Of a DNA stretch of 64,000 bases, positions 1 to 8,687 are shown piece after piece. Both the position numbers and the translations under genes were made by a program. The notes under the pieces were generated by a model. It made no database searches and was not told the DNA's origin. It worked only from the letters and a program-made list of their open reading frames with translations. Source of the DNA: Candidatus Andeanibacterium colombiense (GTDB lineage Bacteria; Pseudomonadota; Alphaproteobacteria; Sphingomonadales; Sphingomonadaceae); the NCBI GenBank assembly GCA_029202985.1, contig CP119316.1:3025001-3089000 (forward strand). The letters are read 5' to 3'. Within the stretch, counting starts at the first letter, position 1, and each line of letters starts with the position of its first letter.

Positions 1-318
1 CATGCAGAGCGAGCACGTCTCTTCCCACTCGGCCCACAGGCGATGCAGGATCGGACGGGCAATCCTGCCCGCATCCATTTCCCGCATGACGAGCGAGGCG
101 ATCCTGAGGAATTCGCTACCGGCCCGATAGGCCTGGCCCTCGGCGCGTTCGACCAGCCCTCCGCGCAGCAAGGGCTGAAGGAGGCGATGAACGCTGCTCG
201 CGGGGAGGGCCGCTTTTGCGGCGAGTTCGCTCAAGGTGAAAGTGTGGCCGCTCTCGGCGACCAACTTCAGCAGAGCAACCGTGCGGATGCCGGAACCGCG
301 ATCATGGTCTTCGTCCAC
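1..318 (-). CDS. IclR-family transcriptional regulator, N-terminal part (runs off left edge)
   Basis: Reading the minus strand from a GTG at 318 gives 106 codons without a stop up to base 1, so the gene continues outside the window. The visible part is the winged helix-turn-helix of IclR regulators: a leading segment with GIRTVALLKLVAE, the helix-turn-helix around LSELAAKAALPASSVHRLL, then the wing with GLVERAEGQAYRAG. The effector domain is missing from view. An in-frame TGA lies directly upstream of the GTG, which fixes this as the first possible start. The gene is divergent from the dioxygenase/ThDP/MFS genes, the usual arrangement for an IclR protein controlling a neighbouring catabolic operon. 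The family assignment is firm; the effector is unknown. Confidence 0.85.
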   Translation of the reverse strand, partial: MDEDHDRGSGIRTVALLKLVAESGHTFTLSELAAKAALPASSVHRLLQPLLRGGLVERAEGQAYRAGSEFLRIASLVMREMDAGRIARPILHRLWAEWEETCSLCM

Positions 319-779
319 TCAGCCTATCTTTCAAGCAAGTCCGAGGCTCGATCTTACAGCGAGCTCGGGTCCGATGGGAACTGTCCGCGAGCAAAAACTG
401 CGCGGTTATGTGCGGTTACTCGACGAGCGCCGACCTATCCGATCGCGGCAGGTTATTTCCGTATAACGGAATTATGATTATGTATAACGAAATTTCATTG
501 ACCCGCCCTTGGAAGGAGGCCTAGGCTGGCTGCAACAGGCGCGGTTCGCTCAAGCGAGCCTGATCGCCAAAAAACGGGATGAGGAGGGGCGGCTTGGGAA
601 GGCAGTATCTGCGCTCGCGAATTGCGAAGCTGCGCCAGCCTGCTCGTATCGGTGCTCCACGAAATCGAGCCGAGCCTGGCCGGCGGATTTCCTCCGCCGC
701 GCCACTGAAAACGTCATTTTTGAACCGCGGCACCTCCACTGGATGGCCGTTCGGTAACGCTTGCTCCAAGACACGATAA
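319..779. other. Divergent intergenic region, no gene recognised
   Basis: This 461-base stretch separates the divergent IclR gene and the dioxygenase operon. Short open frames exist on both strands but none resembles a known protein or has a convincing ribosome binding site. The only clear structure is the palindrome plus repeated half site at 457-494, in the AT-rich part, where the divergent promoters probably lie. Confidence 0.6.
457..494. promoter_or_regulatory. Probable IclR operator: palindrome with tandem second half site
   Basis: TTCCGT-ATA-ACGGAA is a perfect inverted repeat at 457-471. The half GTATAACG recurs at 482-489, exactly 21 bp (two helical turns) after its first copy at 461-468. 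IclR proteins typically bind short palindromes in tandem in the divergent promoter region, and an IclR gene starts 139 bp away. Assignment to that protein is inference from position and symmetry. Confidence 0.5.
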
Positions 780-1727
780 ATGGCTTCTGCTTCCCTCAAC
801 CCGCCAGGCACGCGGCCCCTGCCCATTGCCGCAGGTTTGCCGATGCCGCAGTTCAACCGCATCGGGGTTGAGCCGATCAGCGGGGCCTGCGGCTGCGAGA
901 TTTCCGGCGTGGATCTGCGCGAGCCGCTGGACCCTGAAACGCTTGCGGAGGTGATGAAGGCGTTCGAGCATTTCACGGTTATCGTGTTTCGCGACCAGAA
1001 CCTCACTCCGGAACAGCACAAGGCTTTCTCACGCTACTTCGGCGACATTACCGAGCTGCCGCAGGCGCCGACCTATGGCAGTCACCGCGACATGCAGGAA
1101 GTTCGGCGCGAAGCGGATGAGCCGGAAAACGTCGTGCCTTCGTTCGAGCATTTTCACACCGACAGCCCGTTTCTTCTGCGGCCCCCCAAATGCATCGTGA
1201 TGCGCGCGCTGGAAGTGCCGCAATGGGGCGGCGATACGGCGTTCTCGAATGCCTATCTGGTCTATGAGGATCTCTCAGCCGGCATGAAGGAACTGCTGGA
1301 TGGATTACAAGTCGTCTATTCCGGAGCCGACATCTGGGCGAAAAACGAAAAGCTCCCGCCGGAAAAGCGCCTGCGCCTGCGCGAACACCACGACTTTGCG
1401 GAAGCCGATCTTACCAACATCCATCCGGCGGTCCGCATCCACCCCGAAACCGGGCGCAAGGCGCTGTTCGCGACCTCGGCCTACTTCAAGCATTTCGTCG
1501 GCTGGAGCGAGGCCGAGAGCCGCGCTCTCCTGACCTATCTCCAGTCGCTCGCGCAGCACCTTCACTACCATTGCCGGGTAAAATGGCGGAAGGATACGCT
1601 TCTCGTCTGGGACAATCGCTTCACGCTTCATCGTGGCGTGCACGATTTCAAGTTCGAGCGGCGCCACCTTATTCGCACGACCGTGATGGGCGAGCGCCCA
1701 CTCGGTCCCGGCGATCGGGAACGGTGA
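780..1727 (+). CDS. TauD/TfdA-family Fe(II)/2-oxoglutarate-dependent dioxygenase
   Basis: A 315-residue member of the TauD/TfdA family, cytoplasmic oxygenases that couple decarboxylation of 2-oxoglutarate to hydroxylation of a substrate, often a sulfonate, aryloxyalkanoate or other carboxylic acid. The facial triad is visible: H126 and D128 in FEHFHTDSP, and the distal His (H284) after WDNRFTL. An Arg of RRHLIRT (294-300) would bind 2-oxoglutarate. The N-terminal GVEPISGACGCEISGVDL (29-46) is the typical family opening. The ATG at 780 has no clear ribosome binding site; an ATG at 843 (MPQFNRI) would give a more usual N-terminus. It is followed after 9 bases by a ThDP enzyme, so the pair probably acts on one substrate. 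The substrate cannot be read from the sequence. Confidence 0.85.
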   Translation: MASASLNPPGTRPLPIAAGLPMPQFNRIGVEPISGACGCEISGVDLREPLDPETLAEVMKAFEHFTVIVFRDQNLTPEQHKAFSRYFGDITELPQAPTYGSHRDMQEVRREADEPENVVPSFEHFHTDSPFLLRPPKCIVMRALEVPQWGGDTAFSNAYLVYEDLSAGMKELLDGLQVVYSGADIWAKNEKLPPEKRLRLREHHDFAEADLTNIHPAVRIHPETGRKALFATSAYFKHFVGWSEAESRALLTYLQSLAQHLHYHCRVKWRKDTLLVWDNRFTLHRGVHDFKFERRHLIRTTVMGERPLGPGDRER

Positions 1728-1736
1728 CTGAAGACC

Positions 1737-3365
1737 ATGAGGGTTAGCGAAGCCATCGCGGAAATACTCAAGCGGGAAGGGGTCGAGCTTATCTTCGGCT
1801 ACCCCCGCAACGCGGTGCTCGAAACCGCCGCCGAGTTGGGCATCAGGCCGATCATCGTCCGGCAGGAGCGGACCGGTGTCCATATGGCCGACGCCCTGTC
1901 GCGCATGACGCGAGGCAAGCAGATCGGCGTCTTCGCAATGCAGCACGGTCCGGGAACGGAAAACGCGTATGGCGGGGTTGCACAGGCCTATTCGGAATCG
2001 GTTCCGGTCCTCGTTCTGCCACAGGGCTATGCACGGCGCATTGCGCACATTCCCGACAATTATAACGCTACGATATCGATGCGCGGCATCAGCAAGCATG
2101 CCGAGCCGGTCAATATTGCCGCTGAAGTCGGCAACGTCATGCGCCGCGCCTTCACGCAGTTGCGCAACGGCCGGTTGCGCCCGGTGATCGTGGAACTGCC
2201 GTGGGACGTATTGCCTGAGGAACTGGATGAGCCGCTGGCCTATCATCCCTCGGTCAGCGCGCGCTCCGGGCCTGATCCGGATGCGATCCGTATCGCAGCC
2301 AGGATGCTTGTCGAAGCGAAGCGGCCGGTCATCTATGCCGGCCAGGGGGTGCACTGGGCCGGCGCCTATGACGAGCTGCTCGCGCTCGCCGAACTGCTTG
2401 CCATTCCGGTCTGTACCAGCCTGGAAGGCAAGAGTTGCTTCGACGAGACGCATCCTCTCGCCCTGGGTTCGGGCGGCGCCGCAATCCCCGGGCAGCTGCG
2501 GCATTTTCTCGACGAAGCAGATGTGATCCTGGGCATCGGCTGCAGCTTTTCGGAAACGGCGTTCGGCGTGCGCATGCCGAAGGGCAAGCGCGTGATCCAT
2601 GCAACGCTCGATCCCGCCGACATCAACAAATCGGTGCCGTGCGAACACGCGCTGGTGGGCGATGCGCAATTGGCCCTTGCAATGCTGCTCCGCGCCTGCG
2701 GAGAAATGGTCGACGGCCCGCGCGACAGTTCGGCCGCCGCGTCCGAGATTGCGCAGGTCGAGGCGCAGTGGATGGCGGAATGGTTGCCGATCCTGACGAG
2801 CGACAGCACACCCATGACCCCTTATCGGGTGTTGTGGGAGCTGCAGAAGACAGTCGATGTCGCCAACACCATCATCACCCACGACGCCGGCTCGCCGCGC
2901 GACCAGCTCACGCCTTTCTGGAAAACCACGAAAGCGCTGACCTATATCGGTTGGGGTAAATCGACCCAGCTCGGCTATGGCCTCGGCCTTGCGATGGGTG
3001 CCAAGCTCGCCTGCCCGGACAAGCTTTGCATCAATGTCTGGGGCGATGCCGCGATCGGATTTACCGGGATGGATCTGGAAACCGCCGTCCGCGAACGGTT
3101 GCCGATCCTGTCGATCCTGTTGAACAACAGCTCGATGGCGATCGAACTGGACATTATGCCGGCCGCTACCGAGCGCTACCGGGCGACCGATATTTCGGGA
3201 GATTATGCAGCTTTCGCGCGCGCGCTTGGAGCCTATGGCGAACGTGTAGAGCGGCCGGAGGACATTGCCGATGCGATCCGTCGGGGCATCGCCGCGACCG
3301 AGGCGGGCCAGCCGGCCCTGATCGAATTCATCACCGCCAAGGAAAAAAGGGCTTCTCGCCCATGA
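1737..3365 (+). CDS. Thiamine-diphosphate-dependent enzyme (acetolactate synthase/decarboxylase superfamily)
   Basis: The 542-residue protein has the three-domain plan of the pyruvate-decarboxylase/acetolactate-synthase superfamily. The Pyr domain carries the cofactor-activating Glu (E44 in RQERTGVHMAD); a central domain starts near residue 180; the PP domain shows the ThDP/Mg motif running from GDAAIGFTG to NN about 28 residues later. Members cleave or form C-C bonds next to a 2-keto group. Compared with acetolactate synthase there is GYPRN where GxPG is usual, so a biosynthetic ALS role is unlikely. It ends in a 4-base ATGA overlap with the MFS gene, so the two are translationally coupled. 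A role in cleaving the product of the preceding dioxygenase is inference; oxalyl-CoA decarboxylase or lyase activities are alternatives. Confidence 0.8.
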   Translation: MRVSEAIAEILKREGVELIFGYPRNAVLETAAELGIRPIIVRQERTGVHMADALSRMTRGKQIGVFAMQHGPGTENAYGGVAQAYSESVPVLVLPQGYARRIAHIPDNYNATISMRGISKHAEPVNIAAEVGNVMRRAFTQLRNGRLRPVIVELPWDVLPEELDEPLAYHPSVSARSGPDPDAIRIAARMLVEAKRPVIYAGQGVHWAGAYDELLALAELLAIPVCTSLEGKSCFDETHPLALGSGGAAIPGQLRHFLDEADVILGIGCSFSETAFGVRMPKGKRVIHATLDPADINKSVPCEHALVGDAQLALAMLLRACGEMVDGPRDSSAAASEIAQVEAQWMAEWLPILTSDSTPMTPYRVLWELQKTVDVANTIITHDAGSPRDQLTPFWKTTKALTYIGWGKSTQLGYGLGLAMGAKLACPDKLCINVWGDAAIGFTGMDLETAVRERLPILSILLNNSSMAIELDIMPAATERYRATDISGDYAAFARALGAYGERVERPEDIADAIRRGIAATEAGQPALIEFITAKEKRASRP

Positions 3366-4726
3366 CATCGAAACAGGCCTTTGACGGGGTCATGCCCGGA
3401 GACACCCGGCCGGCTTCCAAAGCGCCGACCGAAGGCGACTGGTCGTTCACGGCGGTATATGGTCTGGGGTTCCTCACCCTCATTTCCACCTTCAACTATC
3501 TCGATCGCTCACTCCTCGGACTGGCGCTTCCGCAGATCAAGGCCGAGATGCACCTTTCCGATACCGTGATGGGGCTGGTTTCCGGGCTGGCCTTCGTGCT
3601 GTTCTATTCGATCATGGGTGTACCGATCGCCTGGGTTTCGGATCGGTGGAACAGGCGCAATATCATCGCGGCGGGCTTTGCCTTCTGGAGCCTGATGACG
3701 CTGATGACCGGCTGGGTCACCAACATCTGGCAACTGACGATTGCGCGTTTCCTGATGGGCGCGGGCGAAGCCTGCGGGATCGCGCCCTCCAATTCGATGA
3801 CCGCGGACCTGTTCCGCGCCGAACGTCGGCCACTGGTCTATTCGATCTTCGCGATGGCCGCGTCCATCTCCTCCATTGTGTTCTTTCCGATCGCGGGTTG
3901 GGTCGGCCAGCATTACGGTTGGCGGCAGATGTTTATGGTGATCGGGACCCCGGGCATTTTTCTCGCGCTGATATTCCTTCTAACGGTGCGAGAGCCCCGT
4001 CGCGGGGCGTCGGAGGGGAGCTTGCGGACAATGCCCGCGGGGGCCGGCCGCGACAGCTCTCACCCGCCATTCTGGAGAAGTGTGGGGGTTCTGCTCAGGT
4101 CGCGTGCCTATCTGGCGCTTTTGGCCGGCGGGACCCTGATGGGGCTCAACCTGTTTGCTTCCGCCGTGTGGACTCCGACCTTCCTGTCGCGGGTGCACGG
4201 CCTGTCGCTCAGTGAAATCGCCGCGACGATAGGCCCGATACGCGGCTTTTGCGGCATTATCGGTGTTCTTCTCGGCGGCCTGGTTATCGACCGCCTGGGA
4301 CGGCGGGCCGCTCACTGGCGGATGACCATACCCGCGATAGCCTGTGCCCTCGTCGGACCTGCGGAAGCGGTCTTTGCGCTCAGTGATGCGCACTGGCTCT
4401 GGCTGGGGGCATTTGCCGTCAGCGGGTTTCTGCTGCTCATCCACCAGGGACCGGTCTTTGCAGGCGTTATGGCGGTTGCGGATGTTCGCATGCGCGCGGT
4501 GGCGACATCCGTCCTGCTTTTCTGCTCCGCGATGTTCGGCCAGGCGGTCGGGCCACTTGCGGTGGGCATGATGAATGATCTGCTCGAACCAAGCCTTGGC
4601 GATCAGGCTATTCGCTATTCCATGCTGATGATCTCGGGAACCGCAATTTTCGCAGGGCTGGTGTTCTGGCTGGCCGGGCGTTTCATCGCTTCGGATTCCA
4701 GAAAATTCGAAGGTGTCTCGAATTAA
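3362..4726 (+). CDS. MFS transporter, Spinster-like type
   Basis: The start ATG at 3362 overlaps the stop of the ThDP gene (ATGA). The protein has 454 residues and about twelve membrane segments, beginning with GLGFLTLISTFNYLDRSLLG near residue 35. Motif A of the major facilitator superfamily is present as VSDRWNRRNI after the second helix. The N-terminal FNYLDRS is common in the Spinster-like carriers often found in sphingomonad catabolic clusters, where they move organic acids or aromatic compounds across the inner membrane. Between a ThDP enzyme and a TonB receptor it most likely provides the inner-membrane step for the same substrate. Specificity is not deducible. Confidence 0.85.
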   Translation: MTSKQAFDGVMPGDTRPASKAPTEGDWSFTAVYGLGFLTLISTFNYLDRSLLGLALPQIKAEMHLSDTVMGLVSGLAFVLFYSIMGVPIAWVSDRWNRRNIIAAGFAFWSLMTLMTGWVTNIWQLTIARFLMGAGEACGIAPSNSMTADLFRAERRPLVYSIFAMAASISSIVFFPIAGWVGQHYGWRQMFMVIGTPGIFLALIFLLTVREPRRGASEGSLRTMPAGAGRDSSHPPFWRSVGVLLRSRAYLALLAGGTLMGLNLFASAVWTPTFLSRVHGLSLSEIAATIGPIRGFCGIIGVLLGGLVIDRLGRRAAHWRMTIPAIACALVGPAEAVFALSDAHWLWLGAFAVSGFLLLIHQGPVFAGVMAVADVRMRAVATSVLLFCSAMFGQAVGPLAVGMMNDLLEPSLGDQAIRYSMLMISGTAIFAGLVFWLAGRFIASDSRKFEGVSN

Positions 4727-4798
4727 CTTTAACGCCCTTATTGATAATAAATAAAATAAAATTGGTCTGATAATTTACAAATAAACAAGGGGAAGGTT

Positions 4799-7351
4799 AT
4801 GATGAATATCAAGGGGATTGTTCTTTGTTCATCGGCGCTTTCGCTCGTAACGCCCTGTGCCGTTCTGGCGCAGGCGCCGGGCGATGCAGCCGGCCAGGCC
4901 GATGCCGCACAGGCAAATGCCAGCGAGGAAATCGTTGTTACCGCGCAGTTTCGCGAGCAGAATCTGCAGGATACGCCGATAGCGATCACCGCGGTCAATG
5001 CCGCGATGATGGAGGCGCGCAGCCAGACCGACATCAGCCAGGTTGCCAACCAAGCTCCTTCCGTGACCCTTAAGCCGCAGGGCGCCGCCTACGGCCCGGC
5101 GCTGGGCGCGAACATCCGCGGCGTCGGCCAGTTCGACTTCAATCCGGCGCTCGAGCCGGGCGTCGGTTTCTATGTCGACGACGTCTATTTTGCGACGCTG
5201 ACCGGCTCGATCCTCGACCTGCTCGATCTCGATCGCGTCGAGTTGTTGCGCGGTCCGCAGGGCACGCTGTCAGGGCGCAACTCGATCGGCGGTGCGGTCA
5301 AGCTCTTTTCCAAGCGGCCCGAGGGCAGCGACACCGGATATGTCTCCGCCACCTATGGCAGCCGCAACCGGATCGATCTGCGCGGCAGCGCCGATTTCCA
5401 CATCGCGGAGGGCCTCGACATGCGTATCGCGGGCGTTTCCAAGAAGCAGGAAGGCTATGTCGACCGGCTCGATTTTGGCTGCGTCTATCCTGCCGGGGGT
5501 CCGGCCACCTTCACCCGCAGCTACTCGATCGCCGGCGCGCCGGACACGCTGCTGGTCAATCCCGTCGGCGGCGTCCCGGCGACGACCAGCAACAGCGATT
5601 GCCTCGTCGCGAAGGAGGGCGAGGTCAACTACATCGCCCTGCGCGGTCAGTTGCGCTATCGTCCGACCGACAGGATAGATATCAACATCATCGGCGACTA
5701 TACCGACGATGATCGCACCGCGGCGGGTTCGGTGCTGCTCCAGCGCAGCTATCCGAACGGCGAAGTCGCCAGTCCGCGCTATCCGTTGCCGCTGATTCCG
5801 GCGGACGGGTCGTCGCCGGCGCAGAATTATGCCACTGCATCGCCGCCGGGCCGTGACATCAATCCGTTCGCCGCCCCCAGCACGCTGCTGTCCTATGACA
5901 ATCGCTTCATCTGCGGCAAGTACTGCAACTACGCGAGCTACGACATGCCTGCTGACGGCAATTTCAGGGCATCGTCCGCCGATGGCCGGGTACGCTTCAA
6001 GGGCTGGGGGGTCTCGGGACAGGTCGAATGGGAACTGGCCGACGCGATGCAGATCAATTCGATCACAGCCTACCGCCAGTACACGTCCAATTTCTCGAAC
6101 GACAACGATGTTTCGCCGATGGCCCACAGCCTTGGCTACGGCCCGCTCACCTTCCGGTTTTTCAGCCAGGAACTGCGCCTCAATGGCTCGCTTGGCGATC
6201 GGATCGAATATACGGTTGGCGGCTATTATAGCGATCAGAAATCGGTCTACACCTCGTTCCAGGATCTGCGCTCGTCGGGCCTGCAGTTCCAGCAGAGCGA
6301 TCCGGTCGATGCCGACAGCAAGGCGCTGTTCGCGCACGTCGCGTGGAACCCGATCGATCCTCTGACCCTGACGGGCGGCATTCGCTACACCAGCGAATCC
6401 AAGACCTACCAATACGTCCGGCAGCGCCCCTATCTCGATCCCACTTCGGTGACGGCCAATGGCGTGCTGCCGCTCGACGGAACGATCAGCAAATACAGCG
6501 GCGACCGGGTCGATTATCGCGCCAATATCCAATATGCCGTGACCGACGACGTGATGACCTACGTGCAGTTTTCGACCGGGTACAAGGGCGGCGGCGTGAA
6601 CCCGCGGCCGTATTTCGTCCAGCAGGCGCTGCCGTTCGGCCCCGAAACGCTGCAGGCGTTCGAGGCGGGCCTCAAGACCGACCTGTTCGATCGCCGCGTG
6701 CGCTTCAACCTCGCGGCGTTCTTCAGCAAGTATAAGGACATCCAGCTCTCGCTCGGCAATTGCACGGCGATCGCCGGGACCGGTTACGGCGCTCCTTGTG
6801 CCCTGCCGGTCAATGCGGGCGACGCCGACATCAAGGGCGTGGAAATCGAGACCACCGTCCACCCGTTCGAAGGGCTGACCTTCGACGGCTCGGTCAGCTA
6901 TCTCGATTTCGTGTATAAGAAGTTCGGCACCTACACCACGGGGAGCTCCACCGTCTCCGTGGGCGGACCGACCAACCTGAACGGTCCTCAATTTGGCGAC
7001 TACGCGCCCTATACGCCGAAGTGGAAATGGAGCGTGGGCGTGCAGTACGAGATCGATCTCGGGCGTGCGGGTTCATTGACCCCGCGTTTCGATGCCGCGT
7101 ATCAGAGCGACATCTACACAGCGTCGGCCAACCGCTCTAGCAATCTGATCGACGCCTATACGGTCGCAAACGCCCGGGTCACCTGGCGTAGTGAGGACAA
7201 GAAGCTCGATATTTCACTCGAGGTCACGAACCTGTTCGACAAATATTACCTCCTGACGATCTATGACCAGACCATCGGCGGTCAGGGGTTCGCCAGCGGT
7301 CAACCCGGCCGTCCGCGCGAATGGGCTCTGAGCGTCAAGAGGAAGTTCTAA
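4799..7351 (+). CDS. TonB-dependent outer-membrane receptor
   Basis: An 850-residue receptor that imports a bulky or scarce substrate through the outer membrane using TonB/ExbBD energy. It has a signal peptide (residues 1-24, ending VLAQA), a TonB box EIVVTA (44-49), a plug domain with NIRGVGQ and VELLRGPQGTLSGRNSIGG, and a 22-strand barrel ending in the terminal Phe of the last strand (VKRKF). Several Cys pairs in the first extracellular loops (DFGCVYP, NSDCLVA, ICGKYCNYA) suggest disulfide-braced loops. Two ATGs in tandem (4799, 4802) follow a good AAGGGGAAGG site. It follows the MFS gene by 72 AT-rich bases and ends at a hairpin. The substrate is presumably that of the upstream enzymes. 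Confidence 0.95.
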   Translation: MMNIKGIVLCSSALSLVTPCAVLAQAPGDAAGQADAAQANASEEIVVTAQFREQNLQDTPIAITAVNAAMMEARSQTDISQVANQAPSVTLKPQGAAYGPALGANIRGVGQFDFNPALEPGVGFYVDDVYFATLTGSILDLLDLDRVELLRGPQGTLSGRNSIGGAVKLFSKRPEGSDTGYVSATYGSRNRIDLRGSADFHIAEGLDMRIAGVSKKQEGYVDRLDFGCVYPAGGPATFTRSYSIAGAPDTLLVNPVGGVPATTSNSDCLVAKEGEVNYIALRGQLRYRPTDRIDINIIGDYTDDDRTAAGSVLLQRSYPNGEVASPRYPLPLIPADGSSPAQNYATASPPGRDINPFAAPSTLLSYDNRFICGKYCNYASYDMPADGNFRASSADGRVRFKGWGVSGQVEWELADAMQINSITAYRQYTSNFSNDNDVSPMAHSLGYGPLTFRFFSQELRLNGSLGDRIEYTVGGYYSDQKSVYTSFQDLRSSGLQFQQSDPVDADSKALFAHVAWNPIDPLTLTGGIRYTSESKTYQYVRQRPYLDPTSVTANGVLPLDGTISKYSGDRVDYRANIQYAVTDDVMTYVQFSTGYKGGGVNPRPYFVQQALPFGPETLQAFEAGLKTDLFDRRVRFNLAAFFSKYKDIQLSLGNCTAIAGTGYGAPCALPVNAGDADIKGVEIETTVHPFEGLTFDGSVSYLDFVYKKFGTYTTGSSTVSVGGPTNLNGPQFGDYAPYTPKWKWSVGVQYEIDLGRAGSLTPRFDAAYQSDIYTASANRSSNLIDAYTVANARVTWRSEDKKLDISLEVTNLFDKYYLLTIYDQTIGGQGFASGQPGRPREWALSVKRKF

Positions 7352-7363
7352 CTATCGGCGGTT

Positions 7364-7399
7364 GAGCCGTGAACGGCCGACGAGGCTCGTTCACGGCTC
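7364..7399. terminator. Hairpin between convergent genes
   Basis: GAGCCGTGAAC at 7364-7374 and GTTCACGGCTC at 7389-7399 form a perfect 11-bp stem with a 14-base loop. It lies just after the receptor stop and before the end of the convergent DUF3237 gene. There is no T-run on either side, so termination efficiency is uncertain. Confidence 0.5.
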
Positions 7400-7440
7400 C
7401 GGCTGCCTGACTTGCCGGCGAGCCATGGTTCGATTGGAGG

Positions 7441-7998
7441 TCAGACGGCCTTGTAGAAACGGATTTTCACCGCTGGCTCTCCGTTCGGACCAGCGGCGCC
7501 CTCGAGCGTTCCGATGAAAGCGGTTTGCCCAAGCCATTCGTATTTCCCGAGCGGAGCCTCGAACCGCGGCGATGTCCGGACCGGTTTCGCCGGCTCACCC
7601 GGCTTTGGCATGCATAGCGCACCGTCGTTGACGACATTGATGATCACGCCATCGTCGGTTTTGAGCATGTAATCCGCGTGGACATCGACACAGCCGTCCG
7701 CCCGTACGAGTTGCCAGTCCCAACCGCCCGGGATAATGGTTCCCTTTATGCCGGGGCCCTCGAAAGTGCCGCCGGTAATGGGGATGATGTTCCGGCTTCC
7801 GTAAGGGGTTTTCCCTGGCATGGCCGCGTGTCCGAGCGTCACGATCTCTTCGAAGGCGAATTCCAGCGCAGGTTTGGCTGGAGCCGCCTGCTCCGCCGCG
7901 GAGGCGGATGTGGCACTGACGGCGATCGCGAGAGACATCGCAATTCCGCCGATGGGTGCAATTCTGCCGACAGGCGAGAGGACTGACTTTCCTGGCAT
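7441..7998 (-). CDS. Exported DUF3237-domain protein
   Basis: A 185-residue protein with a signal peptide (residues 1-35, AVSATSASAA) and one DUF3237 domain, recognised by PALEFAFEEIVTLG near residue 43, a GGTFEGPGIKGTIIPGGWDW block, and the DVHADYML and FIGTLEG segments. DUF3237 proteins form small beta barrels, often lie next to aromatic or terpenoid catabolic genes and are usually cytoplasmic; their biochemical role is not established. The exported form here is less usual. It starts 3 bases after the stop of the marR gene, so the two form one minus-strand unit. I cannot assign a reaction. Confidence 0.8.
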   Translation of the reverse strand: MPGKSVLSPVGRIAPIGGIAMSLAIAVSATSASAAEQAAPAKPALEFAFEEIVTLGHAAMPGKTPYGSRNIIPITGGTFEGPGIKGTIIPGGWDWQLVRADGCVDVHADYMLKTDDGVIINVVNDGALCMPKPGEPAKPVRTSPRFEAPLGKYEWLGQTAFIGTLEGAAGPNGEPAVKIRFYKAV

Positions 7999-8001
7999 CC
8001 T

Positions 8002-8514
8002 TCATTTCTCCAAACATTGGGCAGGGGTCGGGCGATCCTCATCACCCGCCGCTGCGTTTCTGGCGATTTTGCGCAAAATCCCGATCAGCAAGCCGCGATC
8101 CCGGGGCGAAACCCCCTGCAGCAATCGCTGCTCATGGACGCGGATACGCGCAAGGGTGCCGGCAATTTCCGATGCCCCCGCTTCTGTGAGATTGAGGAGG
8201 AATGCTCGTCCATCAGCCGGATCGGCTGACCGGCTTATCAATCCGCGCGCCAGAAGTTCGTTGACCAGCGCGACCATATTGGGCCGCTGAATACGAAGCG
8301 CCTGAGCGACTGCGCCCTGGTTGATCCCCGGATTCTCCAAAATCACCGACAATATTCCGAAAAGCACCTGGCGCAGGCCGTGCGTCTCCACTGCCTGCTT
8401 GTAATCGGTGTGAAGGGCGCCGGTGGCTTGCCGCAGATGGTATCCCATGAGGGTGTTCAACTGGCCGAGACCAACGCCCCCCAAGCCAGCTGCGATCCCG
8501 GCGGAGCTCGTCAT
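8002..8514 (-). CDS. MarR-family transcriptional regulator
   Basis: The 170-residue protein has the winged helix of MarR regulators: LFGILSVILENPGINQGAVAQ (about 51-71), recognition helix RPNMVALVNELLARGLI and wing RSADPADGRAFLLNLTEAG, then a C-terminal dimerisation helix. MarR proteins usually repress divergent genes and release DNA on binding a phenolic or other aromatic ligand. The gene is divergent from the two-domain esterase (173 bases between them) and co-transcribed with the DUF3237 gene. No good ribosome binding site precedes the ATG at 8514, so the real start may lie some residues inward. Control of the esterase is inferred from position. Confidence 0.85.
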   Translation of the reverse strand: MTSSAGIAAGLGGVGLGQLNTLMGYHLRQATGALHTDYKQAVETHGLRQVLFGILSVILENPGINQGAVAQALRIQRPNMVALVNELLARGLISRSADPADGRAFLLNLTEAGASEIAGTLARIRVHEQRLLQGVSPRDRGLLIGILRKIARNAAAGDEDRPTPAQCLEK

Positions 8515-8623
8515 CGCGGGGGTAGAGGGCAGCCGCGGCCCGCCGGAAAACGTATCGCTCGCAACATTTCTTCTCGATCGCCTCCAGCGGTGTGCAGGAA
8601 CTGAGTTGCCTCTTATCCAAGGG

Positions 8624-8643
8624 CGATATAGTTAGTCGATATA
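8624..8643. promoter_or_regulatory. CGATATA direct repeats in the marR-esterase divergent region
   Basis: CGATATA occurs at 8624-8630 and again at 8637-8643, 13 bp apart, within an AT-rich island of otherwise GC-rich DNA about 45 bases before the esterase start. It is a plausible promoter/operator for the divergent genes; binding by the MarR protein is inference. Confidence 0.35.
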
Positions 8644-8687
8644 ACAAATAGCAAGTGTCTGTCACGGATGCTTGGGGGAGAGCAGAA

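Noticed and set aside
1305..3368. Very long open frame on the minus strand (687 codons) opposite the dioxygenase and ThDP genes
   Set aside because: It is the antisense of two well-supported genes; GC-rich codon use commonly leaves such frames open. No protein family is recognisable.
4727..4798. TTTAACG...GATAATAA before the first receptor as another copy of the TTAACGTG element
   Set aside because: The two halves are separated by extra bases and the likeness is mostly AT-richness.
5270..6991. 573-codon minus-strand frame opposite the first TonB receptor
   Set aside because: Mirror of receptor codons, no motif, no ribosome binding site.
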